A DNA stretch of 64,000 nt, taken from NCBI GenBank assembly GCA_900552795.1, contig USBB01000006.1:23959-87958 (forward strand), in the 5' to 3' direction. A program made the translations under genes and the position numbers. Positions 37,994-46,209 of the stretch are shown here, in pieces. Under the pieces are notes generated by a model. It was not told the DNA's origin. It made no database searches and saw only the letters and a program-made list of their open reading frames with translations. This stretch comes from an uncultured Eubacterium sp. (lineage in GTDB: Bacteria > Bacillota > Clostridia > Lachnospirales > Lachnospiraceae). Each line of letters starts with the position of its first letter. The first letter of the stretch is position 1.

Positions 37994-38718
37994 TAGTCCA
38001 CCTCCTGCTTTTTCCTGTCTGCATCAGCCAAAAGCTGAGCCAGCCTCCCCTTATAGTCGTCAAAATAGTTTTCTATCAAAGCCCTGAACCTGTCAGTCGG
38101 ATAATACCTGTCCTCATTTTCAGCAAGTAAATCCTGTGACACAAGAAAATTAAACACAATTTTTACAAAGCCTGCCTTTGAATTTCTCGCAGCCCTAAGC
38201 CCCGACCTGTCAGTGTCAGTGGCCGCAGGAAGTTCCTCCCAGCTTAATGCAATCTGCTTAAAGCTGTTTTCCTCAACCTCATCAAGTATAATCCCGGCTC
38301 TTTTATCTATTATCCCGCTTATGGAATCGTCAACACTTTTTATTACATTTTCAACTCTTGTAAATTCCACATATGTAACAGCTTCTGTCTGGCGGTAAAA
38401 CTGCGTTATAGTGTTATATATGATAAAATATGCAAGATACAGCTCTCTGTTAAGCTTTATTCCAAGCTCCTTTCTTAGCTCCTCATTGCTGTAGCCGAAT
38501 ACCTGATTATTTTCGCCCGAGCTTACATACAATCCGTTATTATATTCATAAATTTCAAGATTCATCTTTTTTAACGCTATATGCACAATATCATAGACCT
38601 GCATGTTATTGTTGTATTCCTGATACAGCGGCGCATTCGCACTTTTTTCGCTTACAGCTTCGCCTGTTATAAGCTTTGATACTATATCAAGTGCTTTTTC
38701 AAGATTCCTGATTTCCAT
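37993..38718 (-). CDS. MukE/JetB-like subunit (DUF6063-like)
   Basis: A 241-residue, mostly helical protein with a winged-helix-like C-terminus (FVKIVFNFLVSQDLLAENED, then YYPTDRFRALIENYF). It lies between a JetA-like gene and an SMC-like ATPase gene, the order of MukF-MukE-MukB and JetA-JetB-JetC. I recall the family as DUF6063, which I cannot verify here. The ATG at 38718 has GGAG 5 nt upstream. The frame extends 32 codons into the repeat element, which is not real coding. Its stop overlaps the next start by one base. Confidence 0.7.
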   Translation of the reverse strand: MEIRNLEKALDIVSKLITGEAVSEKSANAPLYQEYNNNMQVYDIVHIALKKMNLEIYEYNNGLYVSSGENNQVFGYSNEELRKELGIKLNRELYLAYFIIYNTITQFYRQTEAVTYVEFTRVENVIKSVDDSISGIIDKRAGIILDEVEENSFKQIALSWEELPAATDTDRSGLRAARNSKAGFVKIVFNFLVSQDLLAENEDRYYPTDRFRALIENYFDDYKGRLAQLLADADRKKQEVD

Positions 38719-38869
38719 ACTAACTCCATTCCGCAGACGCTTTTGCGTCGGAGGAATCGCGAGCCAAATCTTTGCCTCTGCGATAACAGCTACTTTGTGG
38801 CGCCTGCGGCACAAATAGCCATGTGAAAAATCATTGTATCAACATGATTTTTCACATTAACCTCTTTTC
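38719..38869 (-). repeat. Mosaic repeat region inside the SMC-like operon
   Basis: A 151-nt insert between the jetA-like and jetB-like genes. In minus-strand order it contains an AAGAAAAGAGGTTAATGTG start cassette, the palindrome at 38823-38855 with a 21-codon ORF (GTG at 38855, stop TAG at 38790-38792), a GACGC-TTTT-GCGTC hairpin, and GCGTCTGCGGAATGGAG leading into the jetB-like ATG. Parts recur at 43.0-43.2 kb and 2.2 kb. Confidence 0.7.
38823..38855 (-). repeat. Dispersed palindromic leader element, copy B
   Basis: Minus-strand GTGAAAAATCAT-GTTGATACA-ATGATTTTTCAC, a perfect 12-bp inverted repeat. The loop differs from copy A by one base. SD GAGG lies 5 nt before the GTG. Confidence 0.8.
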
Positions 38870-40378
38870 TTAATCAACTCTTTCAAACATAATGTCTGAA
38901 ACCTCGCAGCCCTCATAAAGTTTAAGCATGTTGTCACTGCTCATTTTAAGCTTGAATTTGATCGGCTGAGAGTCTTTGAATTTTTCATTTAAAATCTCAT
39001 CAAGAAAACTTTCATTATCCTTTTTTCCAAAACCAATCTCGTATTCCGTCTTCTGACACAAGTTTACAAAAAATGAAAAATAATCAGCATTTTTAAGTAT
39101 ATCCTGCGAATAAGCTCTGCTCATTGCTCTGTTAAATTCCTCAAGAGTAAATACTTTTTTCTGCTCAAAACACTGCAAAAGGCTGCTCATAATAAACGAA
39201 TAATTATCGCTTATTCTCTTTTCCTCAAGCTCATCATCAAAAATAATATCTTCAGGCTCTTTTGCGCTTACTTTCTCAACAACCTCATATTTTGCAGGTT
39301 TTATCGTAAGAGCTTCATCAATATAATTAAGATTAAACGTTTTCTTTGTCTTAAGCTTAAAAAGCGGGCGTATTATATCCGCCAATATATCCGCATTATC
39401 AGTCTTTATCATATCGTTTAGCATTCTCTCAAAATCAACATGACTGCGAAGTCTGTTAAGCTTCGCCCTTTTTACTGCCTCATCGGTAAAATGCTGCATA
39501 TCGGTACAGGATTTTAACAAATCACCATGTCTGTTCATCGCCACCTTAAGCTGATTTTCCAAGTCATAAATTTCGCTTATTGTCCTGTAATAAACTTCGC
39601 CCGTACTTCCCGATTTTTCTACTTTTGACAATGCTGTCTTTATAAGCTCCTGGTTCTTTTTAAATAACTTTTCTTCCTCCTCAAACCATCGCATGCCTGT
39701 GTCCACAAATTCCTCATATGCCTCAATTCCTGCAAACACATCAGATGATAATATTCTCATAATCTCGTTCTTTTTAAACTGAAGCCTGTTTACTTCCTCA
39801 TTAATCCTCTCAACGACCTCAATTCCACCCTTAAAGTTCTTTTCGCGTATCATCTTTTCCAAAAGCAGCTGACTTACATTTATCCGGCTCTCATCTTTTA
39901 TTTCTTTCGTATCAAGATAAAACTCTATCGCATCGGGACTTATTGAATACCACACCGTATTATTTCTTATTGAACTCTCGATTATCCTTATTCGTGTTAT
40001 TTTCTTCTTTTTATCTACTGGGTCAAAATATTCAAAATCAAAAGGCTTTCCCTCATTTTTGATTTTATCGAAAATATAATCTGCAATCTCCTTATTTTCC
40101 CCATCAGACAAAAAAAGTCCGAAATCCCTTTTTATCATTGTCGTGATAAATTCAAGGTATTCCGGATATGTAACATCCTTTTCTTTAAAGTTGTTTTCCT
40201 CAATAAAAAAGCGCAAAATGCCCATAACAATGTATCCCATATCAAGTACAGCATATTTTCCGTCCTTGAACTGCGAAAACGAAATTTCCGTAAGCTTAAA
40301 AAACGGATAATATTTCTTTAAATTAAGTATCCTCTCCTTGTGAGCCGATACAATGTCATTAAGCATGTTTGCAGCCAT
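38870..40378 (-). CDS. JetA/MukF-like kleisin-type subunit (DUF5716-like)
   Basis: A 502-residue soluble helical protein. The N-terminal part (KYYPFFKLTEISFSQFKDG, VLDMGYIVMGILRFFIEE) resembles the winged-helix start of JetA/MksF-type proteins, which I recall as DUF5716, since described as a Wadjet JetA family. A long helical middle and a C-terminal winged-helix-like region follow. It would act as the kleisin linking the SMC-like ATPase heads. AGAGG lies 5 nt before the ATG at 40378. It begins 54 nt after recR, so it is probably co-transcribed with dnaX-yaaK-recR. No JetD gene is adjacent. Confidence 0.75.
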   Translation of the reverse strand: MAANMLNDIVSAHKERILNLKKYYPFFKLTEISFSQFKDGKYAVLDMGYIVMGILRFFIEENNFKEKDVTYPEYLEFITTMIKRDFGLFLSDGENKEIADYIFDKIKNEGKPFDFEYFDPVDKKKKITRIRIIESSIRNNTVWYSISPDAIEFYLDTKEIKDESRINVSQLLLEKMIREKNFKGGIEVVERINEEVNRLQFKKNEIMRILSSDVFAGIEAYEEFVDTGMRWFEEEEKLFKKNQELIKTALSKVEKSGSTGEVYYRTISEIYDLENQLKVAMNRHGDLLKSCTDMQHFTDEAVKRAKLNRLRSHVDFERMLNDMIKTDNADILADIIRPLFKLKTKKTFNLNYIDEALTIKPAKYEVVEKVSAKEPEDIIFDDELEEKRISDNYSFIMSSLLQCFEQKKVFTLEEFNRAMSRAYSQDILKNADYFSFFVNLCQKTEYEIGFGKKDNESFLDEILNEKFKDSQPIKFKLKMSSDNMLKLYEGCEVSDIMFERVD

Positions 40379-40432
40379 TTTTCCTCTTTTCCGCACAGAT
40401 TTTTACACCTGTGCATTAAGTAAACTCAATTC

Positions 40433-41029
40433 TTATAACTCTATTCTTCCGTCGAGTGCACGAAGCAGCGTAACCTCATCAATGTATTCCAAATCACCTC
40501 CGACAGGCACACCGCTCGCTATCCTTGTAACCTTAATACCCGTCGGCTTTATAAGCCTGCTTATATACATTGCGGTAGTCTCTCCCTCAAGGCTTGAATT
40601 TGTCGCAATAATCACTTCATCAACATCTCCCTGAAGCCTCTTTATAAGCTCATTAAGCCTGATATCATTAGGTCCTATTCCAAGCATAGGACTGATTGCC
40701 CCGTGAAGTACATGATAAACACCCTCATACTTGCCTGTCTTTTCATACGCCGCCATATCCCTCGTCTGCTCAACCACCATAATTGTCTTGTGGTCTCTTG
40801 CAGGATTTTTGCATATCGGACAGACTTCCTCATCTGTAAGTGTAAAACATTCCTTACAGTAGCGCACGTTATCTCTTGCATTATTTATTGCTGACGTAAG
40901 CGCTGCAACATTTTCCTTTGGCATGTTAATAATGTGAAATGCCAGGCGCTGGGCGCTCTTTGCCCCAACCCCTGGTAATCTCGACAGTTGTTCTATTAAT
41001 TTATTAATATGAGAACTGTATATGTCCAT
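40433..41029 (-). CDS. recR: Recombination mediator RecR
   Basis: A 198-residue RecR. It has the helix-hairpin-helix LSRLPGVGAKSAQRLAFHI, the C4 zinc finger CKECFTLTDEEVCPICKNP, and a Toprim domain (IMVVEQTRDMAAYEKTG, YHVLHGAISPMLGIGP). It loads RecA with RecF/RecO at gaps. Its ATG overlaps the yaaK stop (TAATG), the conserved dnaX-yaaK-recR arrangement. Confidence 0.97.
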   Translation of the reverse strand: MDIYSSHINKLIEQLSRLPGVGAKSAQRLAFHIINMPKENVAALTSAINNARDNVRYCKECFTLTDEEVCPICKNPARDHKTIMVVEQTRDMAAYEKTGKYEGVYHVLHGAISPMLGIGPNDIRLNELIKRLQGDVDEVIIATNSSLEGETTAMYISRLIKPTGIKVTRIASGVPVGGDLEYIDEVTLLRALDGRIEL

Positions 41030-41379
41030 TAGAACAGACCTCCGCCCAATCCTGAAAGTCCGCCTGTGATTTTTGACATCTGCGCCTGTGATTCCTCGTC
41101 ACACTTACGAATCGCCTCATTAGCTGCTGCCATAATGAGATCCTCAAGCATCTCAACATCATCCGGATCAACTGCTTCAGGATCAATCTTTACCTTAGTA
41201 ATCTCTCTTTTTCCTGTGACAGTAATTTCAACTACACCGCCGCCTGCCGCCGCAGTAAATTCCTTTGCCTCAAGCTCTGCCTGCTGTGTCTCCATCTGAC
41301 GCTGCATTCTCTGTGCCTGCTTCATTAAATTATTCATGTTGCCAGGCATTCCGCCCGGAAATCCGCCTCTCTTAGCCAT
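41029..41379 (-). CDS. YbaB/EbfC nucleoid-associated protein
   Basis: A 116-residue YbaB/EbfC-family DNA-binding protein. It has a Gly/Met-rich N-terminus, the helix NNLMKQAQRMQRQMETQQAE, the strand region GGVVEITVTGKREITKVKI and VDPDDVEMLEDLIMAAANEA. It overlaps dnaX and recR by single bases on either side, so translation of the three genes is coupled. Confidence 0.95.
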   Translation of the reverse strand: MAKRGGFPGGMPGNMNNLMKQAQRMQRQMETQQAELEAKEFTAAAGGGVVEITVTGKREITKVKIDPEAVDPDDVEMLEDLIMAAANEAIRKCDEESQAQMSKITGGLSGLGGGLF

Positions 41380-43046
41380 TAGATAAACTCCTCCTTATCA
41401 TCTACTTCTATATCCATATTAACTAAATCTCTTATATCTGTAAATCTGTTTTGAAAATCTTCGTTATCGTCAATTTTTGTTATTACGATATCCGCATGCA
41501 TTCCTGTTCTTTCTTCTATAATATCCTGCAGACGTACCCTGTCTTCCTCTCTTACGAATGTATTGTATGCTGATGTCGACTTAAAAATAAGTTCAAGACT
41601 GCGGTTATCCTTAGCAAGTGATACATTTGCCTGTAAAAGATATGTTCTTGTAAGCATATCATCTATGGAATAAACTATATCATCCCACTGGCGCGCCAAC
41701 TGCCTTATATCCTCCGGCATTGCCTCAACAATACGCTTTTTCTCTGCCGCCTGCTGTTCTGCCGAGATATTTCTAATACTGCTGTCTGTCTCACCGGCTC
41801 CTGCGCCGTCCTGTGCTCCATTCGCAGCCTGTTGATAACCTGCTGCCATAACAATACCGTTTTTAAGCTTCTCGTTAGCTTTAGAAAGTTGTTCTTCAAG
41901 CACTGTAATCCTGCTTATTATCTCACCTATCTCCCGGCTCTGCTCCATTGCAGGCTTTGCCAGCTTAATTATTGCTATTTCTACTTTTATTCTCTTGTTG
42001 GTTGCAAATTTCAAATCATTTGCCAAATCAGAAAGCACCCGTATATATCTCATAAGCGTGTCAGAGTCAATACTTTTAGAATCCTGAGAAAGCTGCTTTA
42101 AATTGTCGGAAGATACATCTATTATATCTTCAAGCACCGATACATCATCAGTAGTCTTTACAAGCAAAAGATTTCTTAAATACCATATAAAATCATTTAC
42201 AAACTGCGTTAAATCCTTACCCTGCATGACAAGCTTTTCAAGCAGTTCCATTGCAGCCGCTGTATCATTATCCAAAATGTATTTTAGCATTTTCTCATAA
42301 ATGCCTGTATCAACTGCTCCGAGCACCTCAAGCACATTGTCATATGTAAGCTCTTCTCCGAGATAAAAGGCAATGCACTGATCTAAAAGGCTTAATGCAT
42401 CTCGCATAGAACCATCTGCCGCTTTAGCAATATATCTTAAAGCTCTCGGTTCTACAACTGTATTTTCTTCCTGCATAAGCTCTGTCAGTCTGTCAGCTAT
42501 TGTATCTATTGATATTCTGTGAAAGTCATATCTTTGACATCTCGACAAAATTGTAATAGGTATCTTATGTGCTTCCGTTGTCGCAAGTATAAATATTACA
42601 TATGACGGTGGCTCTTCAAGCGTTTTTAGAAGTGCATTAAACGCTCCTATTGAAAGCATATGAACCTCATCTATTATATAAACCTTGTATTTACCCTCCG
42701 TCGGAGAATATTGTACCTCCTCACGGATTTCTCTTATATTATCCACGCCATTATTTGAAGCAGCATCTATTTCTATAACATTCATGGAACTTCCGGAAGC
42801 AATAGCCCTGCATGATGCGCACTCACCGCACGGACTGCCGTCTACCGGATTTTCACAGTTAACAGCCTTTGCAAATATTTTTGCAACACTTGTCTTACCT
42901 GTTCCCCTTGTTCCGCAAAACAGATACGCATGTCCTATCCTGTCCGCCTTTATCTGATTCTGCAGTGTCGTAACAATATGTTCCTGTCCTTTTACATCTT
43001 TAAACCCTGTGGGTCTGAACTTTCTATATAAAGCCTGATATGCCAT
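41379..43046 (-). CDS. dnaX: DNA polymerase III subunits gamma/tau
   Basis: A 555-residue clamp-loader ATPase. It has Walker A FCGTRGTGKTSVAKIFAKA, the zinc module CENPVDGSPCGECASCR, Walker B VYIIDEVHMLSIGAFNALLK, sensor 1 FILATTEAHKIPITILSRCQ, and a C-terminal tau-like part. No A-rich slippery site was searched for in detail. Its start is preceded by an AAGAAAAGAGG start cassette and by the repeat region and SRP RNA gene upstream. Confidence 0.96.
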   Translation of the reverse strand: MAYQALYRKFRPTGFKDVKGQEHIVTTLQNQIKADRIGHAYLFCGTRGTGKTSVAKIFAKAVNCENPVDGSPCGECASCRAIASGSSMNVIEIDAASNNGVDNIREIREEVQYSPTEGKYKVYIIDEVHMLSIGAFNALLKTLEEPPSYVIFILATTEAHKIPITILSRCQRYDFHRISIDTIADRLTELMQEENTVVEPRALRYIAKAADGSMRDALSLLDQCIAFYLGEELTYDNVLEVLGAVDTGIYEKMLKYILDNDTAAAMELLEKLVMQGKDLTQFVNDFIWYLRNLLLVKTTDDVSVLEDIIDVSSDNLKQLSQDSKSIDSDTLMRYIRVLSDLANDLKFATNKRIKVEIAIIKLAKPAMEQSREIGEIISRITVLEEQLSKANEKLKNGIVMAAGYQQAANGAQDGAGAGETDSSIRNISAEQQAAEKKRIVEAMPEDIRQLARQWDDIVYSIDDMLTRTYLLQANVSLAKDNRSLELIFKSTSAYNTFVREEDRVRLQDIIEERTGMHADIVITKIDDNEDFQNRFTDIRDLVNMDIEVDDKEEFI

Positions 43047-43250
43047 TTTAACCCTCTTTTCTTAAGCAACTCTGTTGCGAAGAGGCGAAGAGAAATTCGC
43101 ACAGGCGATTTCTCTTCTGCCATAAGGGCTATTTGCTTTCGTTCAGAAACAAATAGCTGTGTGAAAAACCATCATATCGATATGATTTTTCACATTAACC
43201 CCCATTCCGCAGACGCTTCACTGCAATTTCCAAAACGCACTTTCCTATAA
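43047..43250 (-). repeat. Mosaic repeat leader upstream of dnaX
   Basis: In minus-strand order: GCGTCTGCGGAATGG (shared with 38.7 kb), GGGGGTTAATGTG start cassette, the copy C palindrome (43161-43193) with a 16-codon ORF (GTG at 43193, stop TGA at 43143-43145), a GCTATTTG/CAAATAGC hairpin (43129-43158), then the AAGAAAAGAGG cassette of dnaX. No ordinary gene is seen. Confidence 0.7.
43161..43193 (-). repeat. Dispersed palindromic leader element, copy C
   Basis: Minus-strand GTGAAAAATCAT-ATCGATATG-ATGGTTTTTCAC. The single arm mismatch becomes a G-U pair in RNA, so the hairpin is kept although the loop differs from copies A and B. Confidence 0.75.
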
Positions 43251-43279
43251 TGATTAGGGTGTCAAAATACCATAATTAC

Positions 43280-43321
43280 GATTACACGGATTGTTACGTG
43301 CTTCGCACTCACACTGTAATC
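43280..43321. repeat. GATTACA...TGTAATC inverted-repeat element, copy 1
   Basis: Ends GATTACA (43280) and TGTAATC (to 43321) flank a short middle. On the minus strand it reads GATTACAGTGT...AATCCGTGTAATC, matching the element at 57688-57719. It lies between the SRP RNA terminator and the dnaX leader repeat. Confidence 0.6.
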
Positions 43322-43330
43322 CTATAATTA

Positions 43331-43600
43331 AAAAAACCGCGCGTTCTGCTTCGGACAAAAGTCCACAGACGTTACCGGTACAGTTAGCTCGATTCAGGCA
43401 GCCTTCCGGCACACAGAAGCTTTCACTTAATGCTGCTTCGTTCCCGACCTGACATGGTTCGTGAATTTCTATTGCGAAAGACCCAAATGTCAACACCACT
43501 TATACCGGGCAGCTCCATAAACAGTTGCCCTCTGCCGAACATCACCCCTGCTATAGCGGATTGCAGGTACAGGGTGCCGCTGCTACCCCGGCTGCGCGGT
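43331..43600 (-). ncRNA. ffs: Signal recognition particle RNA, large bacterial type
   Basis: About 270 nt with terminal pairing of ACCGCGC at the 5' end (near 43600) and GCGCGGT at the 3' end, followed by seven U. The S-domain apex at 43431-43461 reads CATGTCAGGTCGGGAACGAA followed by GCAGC. This matches the SRP consensus with the pair closing the GGAA tetraloop changed from C-G to G-C, a compensated change. A 5' Alu-type domain (GCCGGGGTAGC...) makes it the long Firmicute form. It lies beside dnaX, as in many Firmicutes. Confidence 0.93.
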
Positions 43601-43607
43601 AATAATA

Positions 43608-43637
43608 ATTATACCCCACAATTTCTTTATATGTCAA
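43608..43637 (-). promoter_or_regulatory. Sigma-A promoter for the SRP RNA gene
   Basis: Consensus TTGACA (43632-43637) and TATAAT (43608-43613) on the minus strand with an 18-nt spacer. The RNA would start 7-8 nt downstream. Confidence 0.85.
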
Positions 43638-43680
43638 GATTTTAGAAATTTTATATTTAAGATTACATTGCCAAAAGGTC

Positions 43681-44964
43681 TTATGCTTTTATATCCTTAA
43701 AATGAAACTGACTTTTTCCTGAAGCATAGTCACCTACTATCTGACCATCTCCATACAAATTGTATTTGTAAGTTACAAGTCCCTCCAAACCAACAGGACC
43801 CCTTGCATGTATCTTTGAAGTACTTATACCTACCTCAGCACCAAAACCATATCGGAATCCATCAGCAAATCGTGTAGAACAATTTCTGTAAACACCTGCT
43901 GAATCTACCATCTGCATAAATATAGCCGCATTTCTGTCATCCTCTGTAATAATGCAGTCTGTATGATGAGAGCCGAATTTATTTATATGCTCCACAGCCT
44001 CATTTACATCATCAACCAGCTTTATCGATATTATAAGATCAAGATATTCCGTATTAAACTCATCTTCACCCATAATCTCACAATCTATAATTTTACTGAC
44101 TTCCTGCGTACCTCTTATCCTTACACCGCTTTCCGTAAGCGCTTTAGCAATTTCAGGAAGAATTTCTTTTGCTGAATTTCTGTTAACAAGCAGTGTTTCA
44201 ACAGAATTGCATGCTGCAGTATACTGTGTTTTTGCATCAAGAATGACACGCACAGCCTTATCTTTATCATATTTTTCATCAACATAAATGTGACATATTC
44301 CATCCGTATGTCCCATTACAGGAATCTGGGTATGTTCCATAATATAACGCACAAACTCCTTTGAACCTCTCGGAATAAGCAAATCTACATTTCCATTGCA
44401 TGACAATAGCTCATCAATCTCTGCATGCTGCTCAACCTGATAAAGACAATACTCAGGCATACCCGCCTCCACCGCTGCACTGTGAATTATATTAAACAAT
44501 ACCCGGTTCGTATTTGCAGTCTCTTTTCCGCCCTTTATAACAGCACAGTTTCCGCTCTTTAAACAAAGTGATGCAATCTGAACCAATGCATCAGGCCTTG
44601 CCTCAAAAATAATGCCGATTACTCCGATTGGACAGCTTAATCTGTAAAGTTTTAATCCCTCGTCAAGCTCACGCTCAAGCTGTATCTTTCCAACAGGGTC
44701 TTCAAGTGTTATAAGCTGATTTATCCCATTAGTAACATCTCTTAATTTACCCTCGTCAAACTTAAGCCTTTTTAAAACAGGTGCCGCAACATTCATGCTT
44801 TTTGCCGCTTCCATATCCTTTGCATTTGCCTCAAAAATCTCTTCACTGCACTCATTTATTTTTTTTGCGACATTTACAAGCACACTGTTTCTTATTTCAA
44901 TGCTGCTCGTCGCCATTTTAGGTGCATCCGCTTTCATAAGCTGCGTAATCTGTCTTACATCCAT
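43681..44964 (-). CDS. proA: Glutamate-5-semialdehyde dehydrogenase
   Basis: A 427-residue ProA, which reduces gamma-glutamyl phosphate to the semialdehyde in proline synthesis. Motifs: CPIGVIGIIFEARPDALVQI, LKSGNCAVIKGGKET, the catalytic Cys in DAKTQYTAACNSVETLLV, and RFADGFRYGFGAEVGISTSK. proB is not adjacent, unlike in many bacteria. The leader ends in a GCTCAGGAAAGAGGTTTATA cassette nearly identical to that of the lipoprotein gene at 61.0 kb. Confidence 0.96.
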   Translation of the reverse strand: MDVRQITQLMKADAPKMATSSIEIRNSVLVNVAKKINECSEEIFEANAKDMEAAKSMNVAAPVLKRLKFDEGKLRDVTNGINQLITLEDPVGKIQLERELDEGLKLYRLSCPIGVIGIIFEARPDALVQIASLCLKSGNCAVIKGGKETANTNRVLFNIIHSAAVEAGMPEYCLYQVEQHAEIDELLSCNGNVDLLIPRGSKEFVRYIMEHTQIPVMGHTDGICHIYVDEKYDKDKAVRVILDAKTQYTAACNSVETLLVNRNSAKEILPEIAKALTESGVRIRGTQEVSKIIDCEIMGEDEFNTEYLDLIISIKLVDDVNEAVEHINKFGSHHTDCIITEDDRNAAIFMQMVDSAGVYRNCSTRFADGFRYGFGAEVGISTSKIHARGPVGLEGLVTYKYNLYGDGQIVGDYASGKSQFHFKDIKA

Positions 44965-45033
44965 TATAAACCTCTTTCCTGAGCGTGTTTAAAAAATTTC
45001 GTATTATTTAGGTGTCAAATCCTCTAAATCAAT

Positions 45034-45062
45034 AGTATATAACTAATTTGACTCAAGCTCAA
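45034..45062 (-). promoter_or_regulatory. Sigma-A promoter for proA
   Basis: TTGAGC (45057-45062), 17 nt, TATACT (45034-45039) on the minus strand, about 65 nt upstream of the ATG. Confidence 0.55.
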
Positions 45063-45131
45063 TATGATTTAACACTATTTTTATTTACCGTTTTCTGTTA
45101 ATATAGTTTATAATATTGAATGAGGATTATT

Positions 45132-45677
45132 ATGGAAAACTTAACTGATATGAATAATATTAATGACAACACTGCTAATACTGATTTTAATGATGTATAT
45201 AACGAAACAGATATAAAATACATGAAATCAGCTCTCGTGCAGGCTAAAAAAGCCCTAAAATTAAATGAAGTTCCAATAGGATGTGTTATCGTACATGAAG
45301 ATAAAATAATAGGCAGAGGATATAACCGCAGAAACACTGATAAAACTGCACTCGGCCACGCCGAAATTACAGCCATCAGAAAAGCCGGCAAAATTATCGG
45401 TGACTGGCGTCTTGAAGACTGTACTCTTTACGTGACGCTTGAACCATGCCAGATGTGTGCCGGTGCCATTGTCCAGGCAAGAATCCCCAGAGTAGTGATA
45501 GGTTCAATGAACCCGAAAGCCGGATGCGCCGGTTCCGTATTAAATATACTTCAAATGCCCAGATTTAACCACCAATGTGACGTTACAAGGGGCGTTCTTG
45601 ATGATAAATGCAGCACCATGCTTACAACATTTTTTAAAAACTTAAGACAGGAAAAGGCAAAAAAGAATGAAACTTGA
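45132..45677 (+). CDS. tadA: tRNA-specific adenosine deaminase
   Basis: A 181-residue cytidine-deaminase-fold enzyme that converts A34 to inosine in tRNA-Arg(ACG). It has the zinc motifs HAEITAI (HAE) and PCQMCAGAIVQARIPRVVIG (PCxxC), then AGSVLNILQMPRFNH. It has about 25 extra residues at the N-terminus (Asn/Asp-rich) compared with the core family. The ATG at 45132 is chosen because GAGG lies 7 nt upstream. A TATAAT lies at 45109-45114. It overlaps the next gene by 11 bp. Confidence 0.94.
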   Translation: MENLTDMNNINDNTANTDFNDVYNETDIKYMKSALVQAKKALKLNEVPIGCVIVHEDKIIGRGYNRRNTDKTALGHAEITAIRKAGKIIGDWRLEDCTLYVTLEPCQMCAGAIVQARIPRVVIGSMNPKAGCAGSVLNILQMPRFNHQCDVTRGVLDDKCSTMLTTFFKNLRQEKAKKNET

Positions 45678-46209
45678 ATATAAACAAAATAATATTGTAT
45701 TAAAAGTTTTAAATGAAACCAGCGCCAAAAGTGTTTTAGACTTCTATGAGAAAAACCGCGATTACTTTGACAAATACGAAATGGACAAGCCTGCGGGATT
45801 TTATACAATAGAATTTATAAAAAATCTTATGCATGCTGAATACAACAGTTTTGTACAGGGAAAAACAGTACGTTTCTTTATGTATGACACAGCATTTCCA
45901 AATAAAATAATCGGAACAGTTTCATTTTCCGACATTAAAAAAAATGCAATGAGTTCATGTGTAATAGGTTATAAAATCGACCATGATTTTCAGCGCATGG
46001 GCTATGCCCAAAGAATGCTCACAATGGCCTTAAAAATCATGGTCAATGAATGTCATATGCACAGAATTGAAGCCTACATTGCCCCGTATAATACTGCGTC
46101 AGCAAACCTTGTTAAAAAGCTTGGCTTTATAAGTGAAGGTACAGCCTACGAATATGTATTAAAGCATGGGTGTTGGGAAGACCATCTGCGTTTTGTTTAT
46201 ATTTCCTGA
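45667..46209 (+). CDS. RimJ/RimL-type GNAT acetyltransferase
   Basis: A 180-residue GNAT protein of the RimJ/L-like group. Its signature is YKIDHDFQRMGYAQRMLTMA with acetyl-CoA loop QRMGYA, then AYIAPYNTASANLVKKLGF. Such enzymes acetylate ribosomal-protein N-termini or small molecules. The substrate is unknown. It starts within the 3' end of tadA (11-bp overlap) and its own 3' end overlaps the convergent gene by 13 bp. Confidence 0.88.
   Translation: MKLEYKQNNIVLKVLNETSAKSVLDFYEKNRDYFDKYEMDKPAGFYTIEFIKNLMHAEYNSFVQGKTVRFFMYDTAFPNKIIGTVSFSDIKKNAMSSCVIGYKIDHDFQRMGYAQRMLTMALKIMVNECHMHRIEAYIAPYNTASANLVKKLGFISEGTAYEYVLKHGCWEDHLRFVYIS

Noticed and set aside
38719..38814. 32-codon N-terminal extension of the JetB-like protein
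   Set aside because: It reads through the repeat element, has no SD, and the ATG at 38718 has a well-placed GGAG.
33479..40378. Complete Wadjet (JetABCD) defence system
   Set aside because: No JetD/Toprim nuclease gene is found on either side, and the neighbours are recR and a TPR/AAA gene.
43254..43499. 81-codon ORF on the minus strand with many Cys
   Set aside because: It lies inside the SRP RNA gene and its terminator, and the RNA secondary structure and promoter explain the sequence.
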